A stretch of DNA of 37,176 bases, taken from the NCBI GenBank assembly GCA_938020525.1, contig CALIHW010000174.1:1-37176 (forward strand), read 5' to 3'. Positions 8,751 to 17,401 of the stretch are shown here, piece by piece; within the stretch, counting starts at the first letter, position 1, and every line of letters starts with the position of its first letter. The notes beneath the pieces were generated by a model. That model made no database searches. It worked only from the letters and a program-made list of their open reading frames with translations, and was not told the origin of the DNA. The stretch is from an uncultured Granulosicoccaceae bacterium (GTDB lineage: Bacteria; Pseudomonadota; Gammaproteobacteria; Granulosicoccales; Granulosicoccaceae). A program made the position numbers and the translations under genes.

Positions 8751-9170
8751 GAGCGCTACAGTATGCCATACATCCTCCACATCAGGAGCTAAATAGTCCT
8801 TTGCGATTGCGCAAGCCTCGCGTCTTCGGGACGCACACTGCGCCCGATTGCTCGCCCGGTGAACGCTGCGTCATAAGCAATTTCTCAATCCAACAAACTT
8901 GCCGCCAATGGATGCTGCAGACTTCCGCATTGTTAAAGTGGGCGCTGAAATCCCATTGCCAGGTACAAGTCTCGGAAACACGTGCACCCGCGAAACCGCT
9001 CGCAGGGCTGTTCCAAACGGACAATCGACTGCGTCACACGCCAATTCCCAACGGAATCACGTTTACCGCACCACACGAGAGGCCATCCGCAGAATATATT
9101 AATCAGTTCTCGTTAAAACTGTTTCAATTTTGAGACACTCCGGTTCCGCTTCGATACTGAGTGTTCGTAA
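8751..9170. other. Intergenic region between purL and the hydrolase gene, no convincing gene
   Basis: About 420 bases. Short frames exist on both strands, but none has recognisable content or a ribosome site that persuades me. Two adjacent small hairpins are present: TTGCG-ATTG-CGCAA (8801-8814) and GCGTC-TTCGG-GACGC (8820-8834), the second with a UUCG-type loop. They could belong to a long 5' leader of either divergent gene or to a small RNA. Confidence 0.4.
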
Positions 9171-10841
9171 ATGACAAACCGCCTGCTCAATCTTTCGCTC
9201 ATTTCTATTTCATTGGTTATTGCCGGCTGTGACGGAGAAAGTAACGAGACTGCCGCTTCTATCGTTCAAACCCAGAGCTCACAGGTGATGATGCAGGACG
9301 GTCAGTTTGTTGTTGCTCCAGAGCGAAAAGTTGAATTGCTGCCACAGCCAGTAAATCTGGGTAACTCACTACCCTACCCTGATCGAAACGGTTTTGAATT
9401 AAAGTCGCTCAACACAGACTTCTGGCCGAACAGACAACAAATGATCGACGCTGGTGTTTCCGGTGTAGGTACCAATTTAGTTTGGGAGAACTGGCAACCG
9501 ACACTACAGACTGAATGCACTGCGGATCAAATTACTTTTGAAGGCTATTGCTTCACTATCGAAGTTGCATTCGATCACCAGATCAAATACTGGTCAGACC
9601 AGGGTAAAGCAGTAACCGGTATTTTGTATGGTGTTCCGAAGTGGGCACGCAACAACGAAACCTGCCCTGCTACAGACACAGACGTGGGTAGATTCTGTGC
9701 TCCACGAAACGCTCAGGATTACGCACGCTTTGTAGCGATGATTGCAGAGCGTTATAACGGAAAAAACGGACACGGTCGTGTTGCTGATTTTATTATTCAC
9801 AACGAAGTCAACATGAACCAGTGGTACAAGGTAGGTTGTGGTGACGGCATTCCGTGCGATCAGGAAGCCTGGATTGTGGACTACGCTGCTAACTTCAACG
9901 CAGCCTACGACAGAGTGACCGCTATCCAGCCAGATGCACGAGTCATGGTACCGTTTGCACATCAGTTTGATACTAACTTCGATAATCCTGCAGGCAACAA
10001 CCCGATCATTTCTGTTAAAACTTTCCTTCGCGGTGTCCATAGCCGTGCGGAAGGTCGCAAATGGCGCATCGCTTATCATCCATACAATCATCATTTAAAT
10101 AGTGCAGAAAATTCTTTTGATGATTTACCACGAGTCACTTACGGTAATATCGGTGTACTTTCTGGCTGGTTGAGACAGGAATTCCCGTTCCAGCCTGAAT
10201 CGTGGGAAGTGCATTTAACAGAGAACGGTGTCAGCTCTAACGGCCAGTCTGATGAGTACAGCCAGGACATCGCGGTTTGTAATACCTACATCAACGTTCT
10301 TGGCACACCGGGTATCGAAAACTACATCTATCACCGTATGCAGGATAACGAATACGAAGCAGTTCGCGGTGCTGCCTTCGGACTTCATCGTGCAGACGGC
10401 ACAGCCAAGCCGGTATGGGAGACCTGGAAAAACATGACAGGTCATGGTGATCAACAAAAGCTTGATTGTGGTTTTGAAAATCTGCCATATACAAAGCTTA
10501 CCAGCTCTGCTAACAGCAATGGCGACTATCGCGCATCAACCCGTGTTGTTGGCGATACTTATAGCGCTGTAAATGAGTGGTTCCTGCTTCGCGACTATGA
10601 AGCTAACACTTACATGGCATACGAATGTCGCGCTGGTAGCAGCTCATACGTTAGCACTGATATGTATTGTGGTGGTGAACTGTCATACGGTCCGCTGGGT
10701 TATGTACATGAGCAGAATGCGGATGACAGAGTTGCACTATTTTCCTGCAGCAACGGTACTTCGGTTTACACCAGTGACGAGTACTCTTGTGGAAGTGCAG
10801 AAGTAGTTGAATTTATCGGCTACGTTAAGAACAGCAAGTAA
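9171..10841 (+). CDS. Lipoprotein glycoside-hydrolase-like protein (DUF5722/clan-A type barrel)
   Basis: A 556-residue predicted outer-envelope lipoprotein. The N-terminus has a signal peptide ending in the lipobox VIAGC (Cys19). Residues about 75-430 look like a TIM-barrel glycosidase of the clan GH-A kind, close to what I recall as DUF5722. The likely acid/base is Glu212 in IIHNEVNMNQWY and the likely nucleophile Glu351 in VHLTENGVSS, the usual strand-4 and strand-7 spacing. The C-terminus (about 440-556) contains two copies of a roughly 40-residue Cys/Tyr-rich repeat: YMAYECRAGSSSYVSTDMYC with GPLGYV, then ALFSCSNGTSVYTSDEYSC with FIGYV. This may bind carbohydrate or anchor the protein. 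It is convergent with a lipoprotein sulfatase, which suggests a sulfated algal or animal polysaccharide as substrate. Substrate specificity is not deducible. Confidence 0.7.
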   Translation: MTNRLLNLSLISISLVIAGCDGESNETAASIVQTQSSQVMMQDGQFVVAPERKVELLPQPVNLGNSLPYPDRNGFELKSLNTDFWPNRQQMIDAGVSGVGTNLVWENWQPTLQTECTADQITFEGYCFTIEVAFDHQIKYWSDQGKAVTGILYGVPKWARNNETCPATDTDVGRFCAPRNAQDYARFVAMIAERYNGKNGHGRVADFIIHNEVNMNQWYKVGCGDGIPCDQEAWIVDYAANFNAAYDRVTAIQPDARVMVPFAHQFDTNFDNPAGNNPIISVKTFLRGVHSRAEGRKWRIAYHPYNHHLNSAENSFDDLPRVTYGNIGVLSGWLRQEFPFQPESWEVHLTENGVSSNGQSDEYSQDIAVCNTYINVLGTPGIENYIYHRMQDNEYEAVRGAAFGLHRADGTAKPVWETWKNMTGHGDQQKLDCGFENLPYTKLTSSANSNGDYRASTRVVGDTYSAVNEWFLLRDYEANTYMAYECRAGSSSYVSTDMYCGGELSYGPLGYVHEQNADDRVALFSCSNGTSVYTSDEYSCGSAEVVEFIGYVKNSK

Positions 10842-10853
10842 GAAATCAACAAC

Positions 10854-10883
10854 GGTACGATCACTCCAGGTAGTGATCGTACC
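10854..10883. terminator. Perfect 12-bp inverted repeat between convergent genes
   Basis: GGTACGATCACT (10854-10865), a 6-base loop CCAGGT, then AGTGATCGTACC (10872-10883). It sits 12 bases after the hydrolase stop and overlaps the last codons and stop of the sulfatase (Tyr-Asp-His-Tyr-Leu-Glu-stop). No good T-tract follows on either strand, so it may act as a shared transcript-end stabiliser rather than a classical terminator. Confidence 0.6.
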
Positions 10884-12306
10884 AGATAGTTTCTGCAGCA
10901 CTTAAATCGCCCGCAGGCATCCCCGGACTGGCTAAAGTGGTGGTCCATTCTGTGAGTGATTGCTTTAACGCTTCGGCTCGTTGCGGTTCTGCAGCGAGTA
11001 AATTTTCATGTTCATGATTGACATCAAGATTAAATAAATACTCGCGACTCCCTGCAATGAGGTACTTCCAGTTGCCACTCACCACTGACGCCTGATTCCA
11101 GAATCGCCAGAATAGCGGACGCTCCTCAAGACCTGTCTGTGTACCGTCAAGATACGGCAGCAGATTCAGACCATCCAGTTCTGCCACAGGCTCAACCTCT
11201 GCGATAGCAAGACTCGTCGCGGCAACATCAAGGGTCGATACCGGATCATCGAAGACCGTATTGGCCGGAAGGGTTCCTGGCCAGCTGACGATATAAGGTA
11301 TGCGAATTCCCCCTTCAGTCAGCATGCCCTTTTCTCCAACCCACGGCGTGTTTAGTGATCCATCCCACGGCGCGGTATTATTTTCGATAGGTGCATCAGT
11401 CAACGGCACACCGAGTGGTGCACCGTTATCGCTGATGAAAAAGATAATCGTGTTTTCTGACAATTCCAGCTCATCGAGCCTTGCTCTGATCCTGCCAACG
11501 CCGTCATCAATGGCCGACATCATAGCCAGTGCATATTTGCGTCTAGTCTCTGCGGCAGACTCATGTCGCGAAAGATATTCCTCTGTTGCCTCCATGGGTA
11601 CGTGAGGTGCGAAATAAGGCAGATACAGAAAAAATGGCTCGTATTGATTTTTATCTATAAAGGCAAGGCCCGCTTCAGTCGTCACATCAAGTCGGTAATC
11701 GGTGTTTCGGATGTTAGTCGTATCCAGATCATTACCGTTGAGATCAAAGTTAGCCCACCAGTTATTCAGAAAGCCTGAATAAACCGAATCAAAACCGCGC
11801 TGGTCAGGCATATATTGCCTGTGTTCTTCGACAGACACAGAGTCAAAATCAAACACCTCAGAGCTCTGATTAATCTCAAGGTGCCACTTGCCCGCCATAC
11901 CGGTTTGATAGCCGGCTTGCTGGAGTCGATTGGCAACGGTGATCTGATCCAGAGGCAGCGGACTCTGACGATTGTCGTCAAGTCCGAACTTCTGTTGATA
12001 ACGCCCTGTCAAAAGAGCGGCGCGGGATGGTATGCACTGCGGGGCAGTCACATAACCGGCAGTCATTCGAACGCCATCGTTCGCCAACTGGTCTATGTGT
12101 GGAGTTTTAATATCGTTAACGACGCCATAGGCACCGACATCGGCATAACCCTGGTCATCAGTAAAAACAACAATAATGTTCGGACGATCATCTGTGCGCT
12201 CCTTCGACTCACTGTCGCTGGCAACAATTTGAGTCGGCTCCGGCGAACACGCTGTAAGCAGAGTCGCGAGGACAGAAATCAGGAATATATGGCGTTTGAT
12301 ATACAT
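10861..12306 (-). CDS. Lipoprotein sulfatase (arylsulfatase/S1 type)
   Basis: A 481-residue formylglycine-dependent sulfatase that hydrolyses sulfate esters, probably on a polysaccharide. The N-terminal signal peptide ends in the lipobox LLTAC (Cys20), so it is likely membrane-anchored in the envelope. Metal and active-site residues are visible: FTDDQG (Asp50/Asp51), the formylglycine motif CIPSRAALLTGRY with modifiable Cys91 (C-x-P-S-R), KWHLE, and the downstream FISDNGAP with Asp and Asn. Because the motif has Cys, an FGE-type activator or anSME must exist elsewhere; neither is in the window. GGAAGAG lies directly before the ATG. It is paired convergently with the hydrolase, with no regulator or TonB/SusC-like uptake gene nearby, so this is a minimal polysaccharide-degradation pair rather than a full PUL. 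Confidence 0.9.
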   Translation of the reverse strand: MYIKRHIFLISVLATLLTACSPEPTQIVASDSESKERTDDRPNIIVVFTDDQGYADVGAYGVVNDIKTPHIDQLANDGVRMTAGYVTAPQCIPSRAALLTGRYQQKFGLDDNRQSPLPLDQITVANRLQQAGYQTGMAGKWHLEINQSSEVFDFDSVSVEEHRQYMPDQRGFDSVYSGFLNNWWANFDLNGNDLDTTNIRNTDYRLDVTTEAGLAFIDKNQYEPFFLYLPYFAPHVPMEATEEYLSRHESAAETRRKYALAMMSAIDDGVGRIRARLDELELSENTIIFFISDNGAPLGVPLTDAPIENNTAPWDGSLNTPWVGEKGMLTEGGIRIPYIVSWPGTLPANTVFDDPVSTLDVAATSLAIAEVEPVAELDGLNLLPYLDGTQTGLEERPLFWRFWNQASVVSGNWKYLIAGSREYLFNLDVNHEHENLLAAEPQRAEALKQSLTEWTTTLASPGMPAGDLSAAETIWYDHYLE

Positions 12307-12439
12307 CTCTTCCGGCAGGTTTGAGGCTAGGTACCATCGGCAGCTGGTGCAAGATCCGCTCCCTGATAACGCACCACTGATGGACCGCTAGTTGCTTGGA
12401 GCTGTTCTTCGGGTGAATAATTGGGTGCATGGAGTGACA

Positions 12440-13288
12440 ATGAAAAGAAACGAAATTCTGCTCTCTTCTTTAAACAAGTCCGGCAAAGGCATAGAGATCG
12501 GACCTTTCCACCGTCCAATCGCACCCAAAAAATCAGGCTTTGATGTTGAGATTATTGACCACCTAACGAAAGAGCAGCTGCTCGAAAAACATGCGAGCCA
12601 GAATTTCAATTTTGATGTAGTCGAAGACGTCGATCATATATGGAAAGGTGAAAGTTACGCTTCCCTTACCGGCAATGAGAAGCACTACGACTGGATTATT
12701 GCCTCTCATGTAATCGAACACACTCCGGACTTGATCGGGTTTCTAAAAGAATGCGATTCCATACTTCGTGATGACGGAGTGGTATCGCTGGCAGTACCGG
12801 ATAAAAGGTATTGTTTTGATTTCTTCCGTCCTCTGACCGGCCTTGCCAGAGTCATCGATAGTCACCTCGCACAGAGAAGCATTAACACCCCAGGCACGGT
12901 TGCAGAATTTATTCTAAATGTCGTAAAGCGGGAAGGTACCGGCGCGTGGTCAGCTGAACGCAAAGGGGACTTCAAATCAATCCATACGCTTGAAGAAGCA
13001 AAAAAAGCGATGAGCCGCGTTCAAAACCACGAGGTGCATATGGATGTCCACGCATGGTGTTTTGTACCGCACTCATTCCGACTTCTAATCAATGATTTAT
13101 ACGATCTTGACCTGATACCGTTCAAAGAGGTGAGTTTCACTTCAACAGTAGGCAGTGAGTTCTATATCACTCTGGGGCGACAGGGAAAAGGGCTCGATAT
13201 GTCCAGGCTGGAGGCCGCAAAGCGCGCATCGCTGGAGTGTGCAGCAGAAGAAGCATTGCTTGATGAAGCTAAGGTTGTGGCGGCCTAG
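12440..13288 (+). CDS. SAM-dependent class I methyltransferase
   Basis: A 282-residue soluble protein. The SAM-binding Rossmann start is KGIEIGPFHRPI (motif I variant GIEIGP). The acidic end of strand 2 is in FDVEIIDH, the family motif is DWIIASHVIEHTPDLIGFLK, and SILRDDGVVSLAVPDKR follows. This is the Methyltransf_11/23 pattern often seen beside surface-glycan glycosyltransferases, but no glycan genes are next to it here. The start at 12440 was chosen because GGAG lies 5 bases upstream (12431-12434); a longer in-frame start at 12392 has no such site. The 3' end meets a truncated, oppositely oriented methyltransferase pseudogene, so a rearrangement took place at this junction. The substrate is unknown. 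Confidence 0.8.
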   Translation: MKRNEILLSSLNKSGKGIEIGPFHRPIAPKKSGFDVEIIDHLTKEQLLEKHASQNFNFDVVEDVDHIWKGESYASLTGNEKHYDWIIASHVIEHTPDLIGFLKECDSILRDDGVVSLAVPDKRYCFDFFRPLTGLARVIDSHLAQRSINTPGTVAEFILNVVKREGTGAWSAERKGDFKSIHTLEEAKKAMSRVQNHEVHMDVHAWCFVPHSFRLLINDLYDLDLIPFKEVSFTSTVGSEFYITLGRQGKGLDMSRLEAAKRASLECAAEEALLDEAKVVAA

Positions 13289-13606
13289 CCGCTACAACAC
13301 CACCGAAATTCTTGTTAAAGAACGACGACTCTGAAATCCGTTCACACCGATACTCAATCTTTGGAATCCGGGATTGAAACTGCTCAAGCAATGTCGGTGA
13401 GCTATCAATTGCCACACGGAAAATCCGGCTCCCTCCAGTTCACGGGTTATCGGATAACCTGCTCCGCTCGCTAGTTCGAGAACCTGTGTTGAAGTATCTG
13501 GTTGATCAGCCCAGCGTCTGACAACCTTAGCGCCTATCGAAGACCGATCTCTACTTTGCAAAAAACGGTCTGCATATTTTTCGTAAGCCGAAGACGAGTC
13601 CATCAT
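13269..13606 (-). pseudogene. Truncated, frameshifted SAM methyltransferase
   Basis: The N-terminus (SAYEKYADRFLQSRDRSSIG, then VLELASGAGYPITRELEGAGFSVW) is a clear small class I methyltransferase with the glycine-rich SAM loop. After GFSVW, near 13410, the reading frame breaks. The expected continuation AIDSSPTLLEQFQSRIPKIE, then ERISESSFFNKNFGGVV, is present one base out of frame, consistent with deletion of one base in TGG-GCA. Family-like sequence then ends near 13290, where the neighbouring methyltransferase begins from the other strand; the remaining half of the domain is gone. The ATG overlaps the stop of the ATPase gene as TAATG (13606), so it was once translationally coupled to it. 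It is almost certainly non-functional. Confidence 0.85.
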
Positions 13607-16218
13607 TAAAAAGCTGGCAGAACCAGGGTCTTGCCATTAACACTTGCCACCCAGTGCGGCTGCCAGGCAACACCAAATAATTCAAGCTCAATATTTTTCT
13701 TTAGTGGAGACACCTTGATAACTTCAATCTCCTCTGCAAGCTTCTGCCACTTACGATCAATCTCAAGCATCTCTGCTTCATGCTCAGATCTCTGCTCGTC
13801 CAGCTCCTTTCGCAATGCGTCAATCTCTTCGATTGATTCGCGAACATCTGCCTCAGCGTTTTGCTTTTGACGGCGCTTTGTTAACGTAGAGCTGATTGTG
13901 GATCTACGACGACGCCCGAACAAACCACTTGCAAAACCCGCCAGGGTTTTGCTGTAACTCACCATGGTCTCCACTTTCAAGGCAGACAAAGTATCTTCGT
14001 CTTCATCTAACTCTCTTTCCTCACGACGTAGTTTTGCATGCAGTCGATCGAGCTTATTGTCAAATCGCGCCTGTACCTTGTCGATCTCTATCTCTTCTTT
14101 TTCATCAGCTTCGTCTCTACAACGCGCCAGAAAGCTCTGCTCTGACTCGTTTGGATCTGAAGTTATTTTAAAATTAGGATTAGAAAATAAAGGCAAAACA
14201 GCTTCACGATAGATATAGTCGATATACTTGCGTGAAACCGGCTTTATCTTCCGCGAGCTTGAATAGACGTCATCGAGCAATGAATAATAAACATCCTCAT
14301 CTGGCTCTGTATCCAGTTCATCCGGATCAATCGCCTCGATTGAGTATTTAGAAAAATCCAGCGAAGCTCGTTTAGACGGATCAGCAATCATCGTTGCATA
14401 CCTTCTACGTTCGCTATAGCTTCCCTTTCTGTCTGTAAACAACACATCCACCTGCATCATCAGAGCTGGCTTATAAACGAGACCGATTTTTTGTGCATCA
14501 TTAACAGATATCGGTGAGTTACCCCGCTGCAACGCCCGATAGAAACTGTATTTCTGTGGCAGGAAGAATTCATCGAGTCCACTTGCTATCGATTGCCTGG
14601 TCTGAGTGTACTTAGCCAATGCCTTGTTAACTTGAGGTGCAGCGGACTCCGTCACTTGCAACTCTTCCGACAACTTCCCAGGCGCAGGGGTTTGCTCTTT
14701 CACTGCAGCTCTTTGAGCTTTCAGCTTTCTCGACTTTTGATTGGCTTTACTTTTTACCTCAGTTGCAGTTGTCTCATCCTCGGAAGCTTCAGATACACGA
14801 CTATCAGCACCGACAAGTTTATTTAGCCCCGCAATTTGCTTGCGAGTCATCGGGCCTGCCATATAATTCATGGCCCAGCGCGTTTGAAAAATAGCAGGCC
14901 CGCCACGATCATGAACATTGTTAATAAGAAATACACGCTTACCCAGCCCGGACAACATTTTATCAGTGGCACTTCGGTCAAAATTGCCATCACTGGCACC
15001 CTGCAATCCATCCAGCAACCGTTCTTTATCGCGCTCTGTTTGTAACCTGCCCACCAGCCAGGTGCCGGCATTTGACAGACCTTTATAGTCAATATCTACC
15101 GGGTTCTGGGTTGCTACCACCATACCAACACCAAACGCACGCGCCTGCTTAAACATACGCAGCATTGGCTTTTTCGATGGAGGGTTTGCCGTCGGCGGCA
15201 GGTAGCCGAATATTTCATCAAAGTAGACGAGCGCTCTCAGACTGGTGGTTCCCGCTTGTGAGCGCATCCAGGTTTCTATTGCGGAATATAGCAGCGTGAC
15301 AATAAACATACGCTCGGTTTCACTTAAGTGCGCAATGTAGAAAATACTATGTTTGGGCTTACCTTCTTCTGTATAGAGCAGTGACTGAATATCCAATGGA
15401 TCACCGGCAATCCATGGCTGAAAAGAAGGTGCTGCAATAATACTGTTGAGCTTCATTGCCAGTGCGGTGCGCTTTTTCTTTGGAAAGAACTGATCCACAC
15501 TGAAAAAACCCAGTTTCTCAAAAGGCGGATTTTGCGTCTGCATGATCAGCTCACCCATATCAACATCCTTACCCGCTTCCCAGGAATCTGCGATTATTTT
15601 CGACAACAGGATATGTTCTGGATCACTTATCGGGTCAATGTTATCAAGCCCGATCAAACCAAGAATTGCGGTGACCATACCTTCAATCTGCTCTAACAGC
15701 ACTTCCTGCTGCTCTTGCCAATCAACATCAGGCGCTTTTAATGAAGCGAGTATGCTTATCGGCTTACCGGAAGTTGAACCCGGCGTATAAATAGCACGAT
15801 CAACAGAATCTTTTAGTCGCTGTATACGATCAGACTCTATTCCCCAGCCTTTTAATCCCTCTTTCCACATGCCCGCGGTATCAGTTGCTGCCTGCTCCAC
15901 AGTCTTACCATCGCGGCGCGCATCACCGGCATTGATCCACGGCTTGAAGTCTTCCGGCAACAGATCCGGAAAGTGCAGCAACAGATTGGTGATATCACCC
16001 TTTGGGTCGATCAGGATTGCCGGCAGGTTATTCAACGCTGCCTCTTCCATGATATCCAGACACAGGCCCGTCTTACCGGAGCCAGTCATGCCAACAACCA
16101 CCGCATGTGTGGTGAGATCATCCGGGTCATAGGTCTGTGGTTCGTCGGTAGTTTCACCGTCCTCAGGATTGACGCGCCGACCAATATAAAACTCGTTGGG
16201 AAACTCTAGTGATGCCAT
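13606..16218 (-). CDS. HerA/DUF87-type P-loop ATPase with C-terminal coiled coil
   Basis: An 870-residue cytoplasmic ATPase of the HerA-VirD4-FtsK superfamily. Walker A is GMTGSGKT (43-50), and the next strand gives LIDPKGD. Walker B is LVYFDEIFGYLPP. The MVVATQNPVDIDYKGLSNAG block is a typical sensor and arginine-finger region of HerA-like motors, followed by a Lys/Ser-rich linker (about 480-515). Residues about 690-840 are strongly charged and predicted coiled coil, with a basic patch (GRRRRSTISSTLTKRRQK) in the middle. No NurA-like nuclease or other partner is adjacent, and the only coupled gene is the decayed methyltransferase downstream. It may pump or remodel DNA, but its role is unknown. 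The gap 16219-16327 to the next gene is empty of genes. Confidence 0.75.
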   Translation of the reverse strand: MASLEFPNEFYIGRRVNPEDGETTDEPQTYDPDDLTTHAVVVGMTGSGKTGLCLDIMEEAALNNLPAILIDPKGDITNLLLHFPDLLPEDFKPWINAGDARRDGKTVEQAATDTAGMWKEGLKGWGIESDRIQRLKDSVDRAIYTPGSTSGKPISILASLKAPDVDWQEQQEVLLEQIEGMVTAILGLIGLDNIDPISDPEHILLSKIIADSWEAGKDVDMGELIMQTQNPPFEKLGFFSVDQFFPKKKRTALAMKLNSIIAAPSFQPWIAGDPLDIQSLLYTEEGKPKHSIFYIAHLSETERMFIVTLLYSAIETWMRSQAGTTSLRALVYFDEIFGYLPPTANPPSKKPMLRMFKQARAFGVGMVVATQNPVDIDYKGLSNAGTWLVGRLQTERDKERLLDGLQGASDGNFDRSATDKMLSGLGKRVFLINNVHDRGGPAIFQTRWAMNYMAGPMTRKQIAGLNKLVGADSRVSEASEDETTATEVKSKANQKSRKLKAQRAAVKEQTPAPGKLSEELQVTESAAPQVNKALAKYTQTRQSIASGLDEFFLPQKYSFYRALQRGNSPISVNDAQKIGLVYKPALMMQVDVLFTDRKGSYSERRRYATMIADPSKRASLDFSKYSIEAIDPDELDTEPDEDVYYSLLDDVYSSSRKIKPVSRKYIDYIYREAVLPLFSNPNFKITSDPNESEQSFLARCRDEADEKEEIEIDKVQARFDNKLDRLHAKLRREERELDEDEDTLSALKVETMVSYSKTLAGFASGLFGRRRRSTISSTLTKRRQKQNAEADVRESIEEIDALRKELDEQRSEHEAEMLEIDRKWQKLAEEIEVIKVSPLKKNIELELFGVAWQPHWVASVNGKTLVLPAF

Positions 16219-16327
16219 GACTAAACAAACTCAGGTGTGATCAGTAACGATATCAAATTACCCGTTAATTCGATACAAAGACAGGATTCGACACAACTTA
16301 GGGCATCCATACAGCCGGGTTACGCTC

Positions 16328-17398
16328 TCAGGCAGCGTCTATCGCCCGCACCTTGTCACCCAGCTTCTGACCTTGCATATCAAACAAATGGCAATGTGCA
16401 GGTTTAATCGCAAGCGTACACTTCTCACCTGGAACAAAGCTGTACTCGCCATCCAGTTTAGCGATCAGCGTTTGCTCATCTGGCAATACAAGATGCACAA
16501 ACGATTCACCACCAAGGTGTTCAAACACACTGACCCTTCCCTTTAAAGGACCATCTTCGTTGAGAGTAAGGTGCTCGGGTCGGATACCCAGCTGTAGTTT
16601 GCCTGCAGCCGCATTAGATTCGCATACCTGGGCACCAGCAAGTTGCACGCTGTGTCCGTTACCATCGGCTTGTAAAAAGTTCATGGCTGGTGAACCAATG
16701 AAGCCCGCAACAAAAGTGTTCACCGGATCGCGGTAGAGTTCCAGCGGGGTACCCACCTGCTCCACCTGACCATCGCGAAAGACCACAATGCGATCGGCCA
16801 ATGTCATAGCCTCAACCTGATCATGGGTTACATAAACCATGGTGCTGCCGAGGCGCTGGTGTAATTTAAGTATCTCCACCCGCATATGAACTCTTAGTGC
16901 GGCATCGAGATTAGACAATGGTTCATCAAATAGAAAAACATCCGGCTCACGTACGATTGCGCGGCCTATAGCCACCCGTTGCCGCTGACCACCGGATAAC
17001 TCCTTCGGTTTTCGATCCATTAGTGGATCAAGCTCGAGAATTTCTGCAGCTGTATTGACGCGCTGATCAATCTCTTTTTGCGGTACACCGGCATGCTTCA
17101 GTGCGAAGCCCAGATTGCCACGTACATTCTTGTGTGGATAAAGAGCATAAGATTGAAACACCATAGCAATACCACGATGTGCAGGTGGCAGGTGATCAAC
17201 GCGTTTGCCAGCGATGGAAATCTCACCTGCGGTTACTTTTTCAAGACCCGCGATCATGCGCAACATCGTTGACTTACCACAACCACTCGGCCCAACAAAC
17301 ACAATCAACTCACCGTCTTTTACCTGCAGGTCCATACCATGTATGACTTCTACTGCACCGAATGATTTTCTTATGCCGCTGAGTTCAAGTGTAGCCAT
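16328..17398 (-). CDS. Sugar ABC transporter ATPase (UgpC/MalK/MsmK type)
   Basis: A 356-residue CUT1-family ATPase that powers uptake through the two permeases upstream in the operon. Walker A is GPSGCGKST (36-44). The signature is [15 protein letters not shown], Walker B is [12 protein letters not shown], and the H-loop is YVTHDQ. The last 110 residues form the MalK-type OB/TOBE regulatory domain ([24 protein letters not shown]). It is the last gene of the operon, 3 bases after the second permease, so its translation is probably coupled. Such ATPases can serve more than one sugar transporter. Confidence 0.93.
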   Translation of the reverse strand: MATLELSGIRKSFGAVEVIHGMDLQVKDGELIVFVGPSGCGKSTMLRMIAGLEKVTAGEISIAGKRVDHLPPAHRGIAMVFQSYALYPHKNVRGNLGFALKHAGVPQKEIDQRVNTAAEILELDPLMDRKPKELSGGQRQRVAIGRAIVREPDVFLFDEPLSNLDAALRVHMRVEILKLHQRLGSTMVYVTHDQVEAMTLADRIVVFRDGQVEQVGTPLELYRDPVNTFVAGFIGSPAMNFLQADGNGHSVQLAGAQVCESNAAAGKLQLGIRPEHLTLNEDGPLKGRVSVFEHLGGESFVHLVLPDEQTLIAKLDGEYSFVPGEKCTLAIKPAHCHLFDMQGQKLGDKVRAIDAA

Positions 17399-17401
17399 AC
17401 C

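Noticed and set aside
8801-9133. 110-residue plus-strand frame between purL and the hydrolase gene
   Set aside because: No recognisable domain, no ribosome site, Cys/Gln/Arg-rich shadow-like composition, and competing frames of similar length on both strands.
12392-12439. Longer N-terminus for the methyltransferase at 12392
   Set aside because: The ATG at 12440 has GGAG at good spacing and fits the start of the fold; the 16 extra residues look untranslated.
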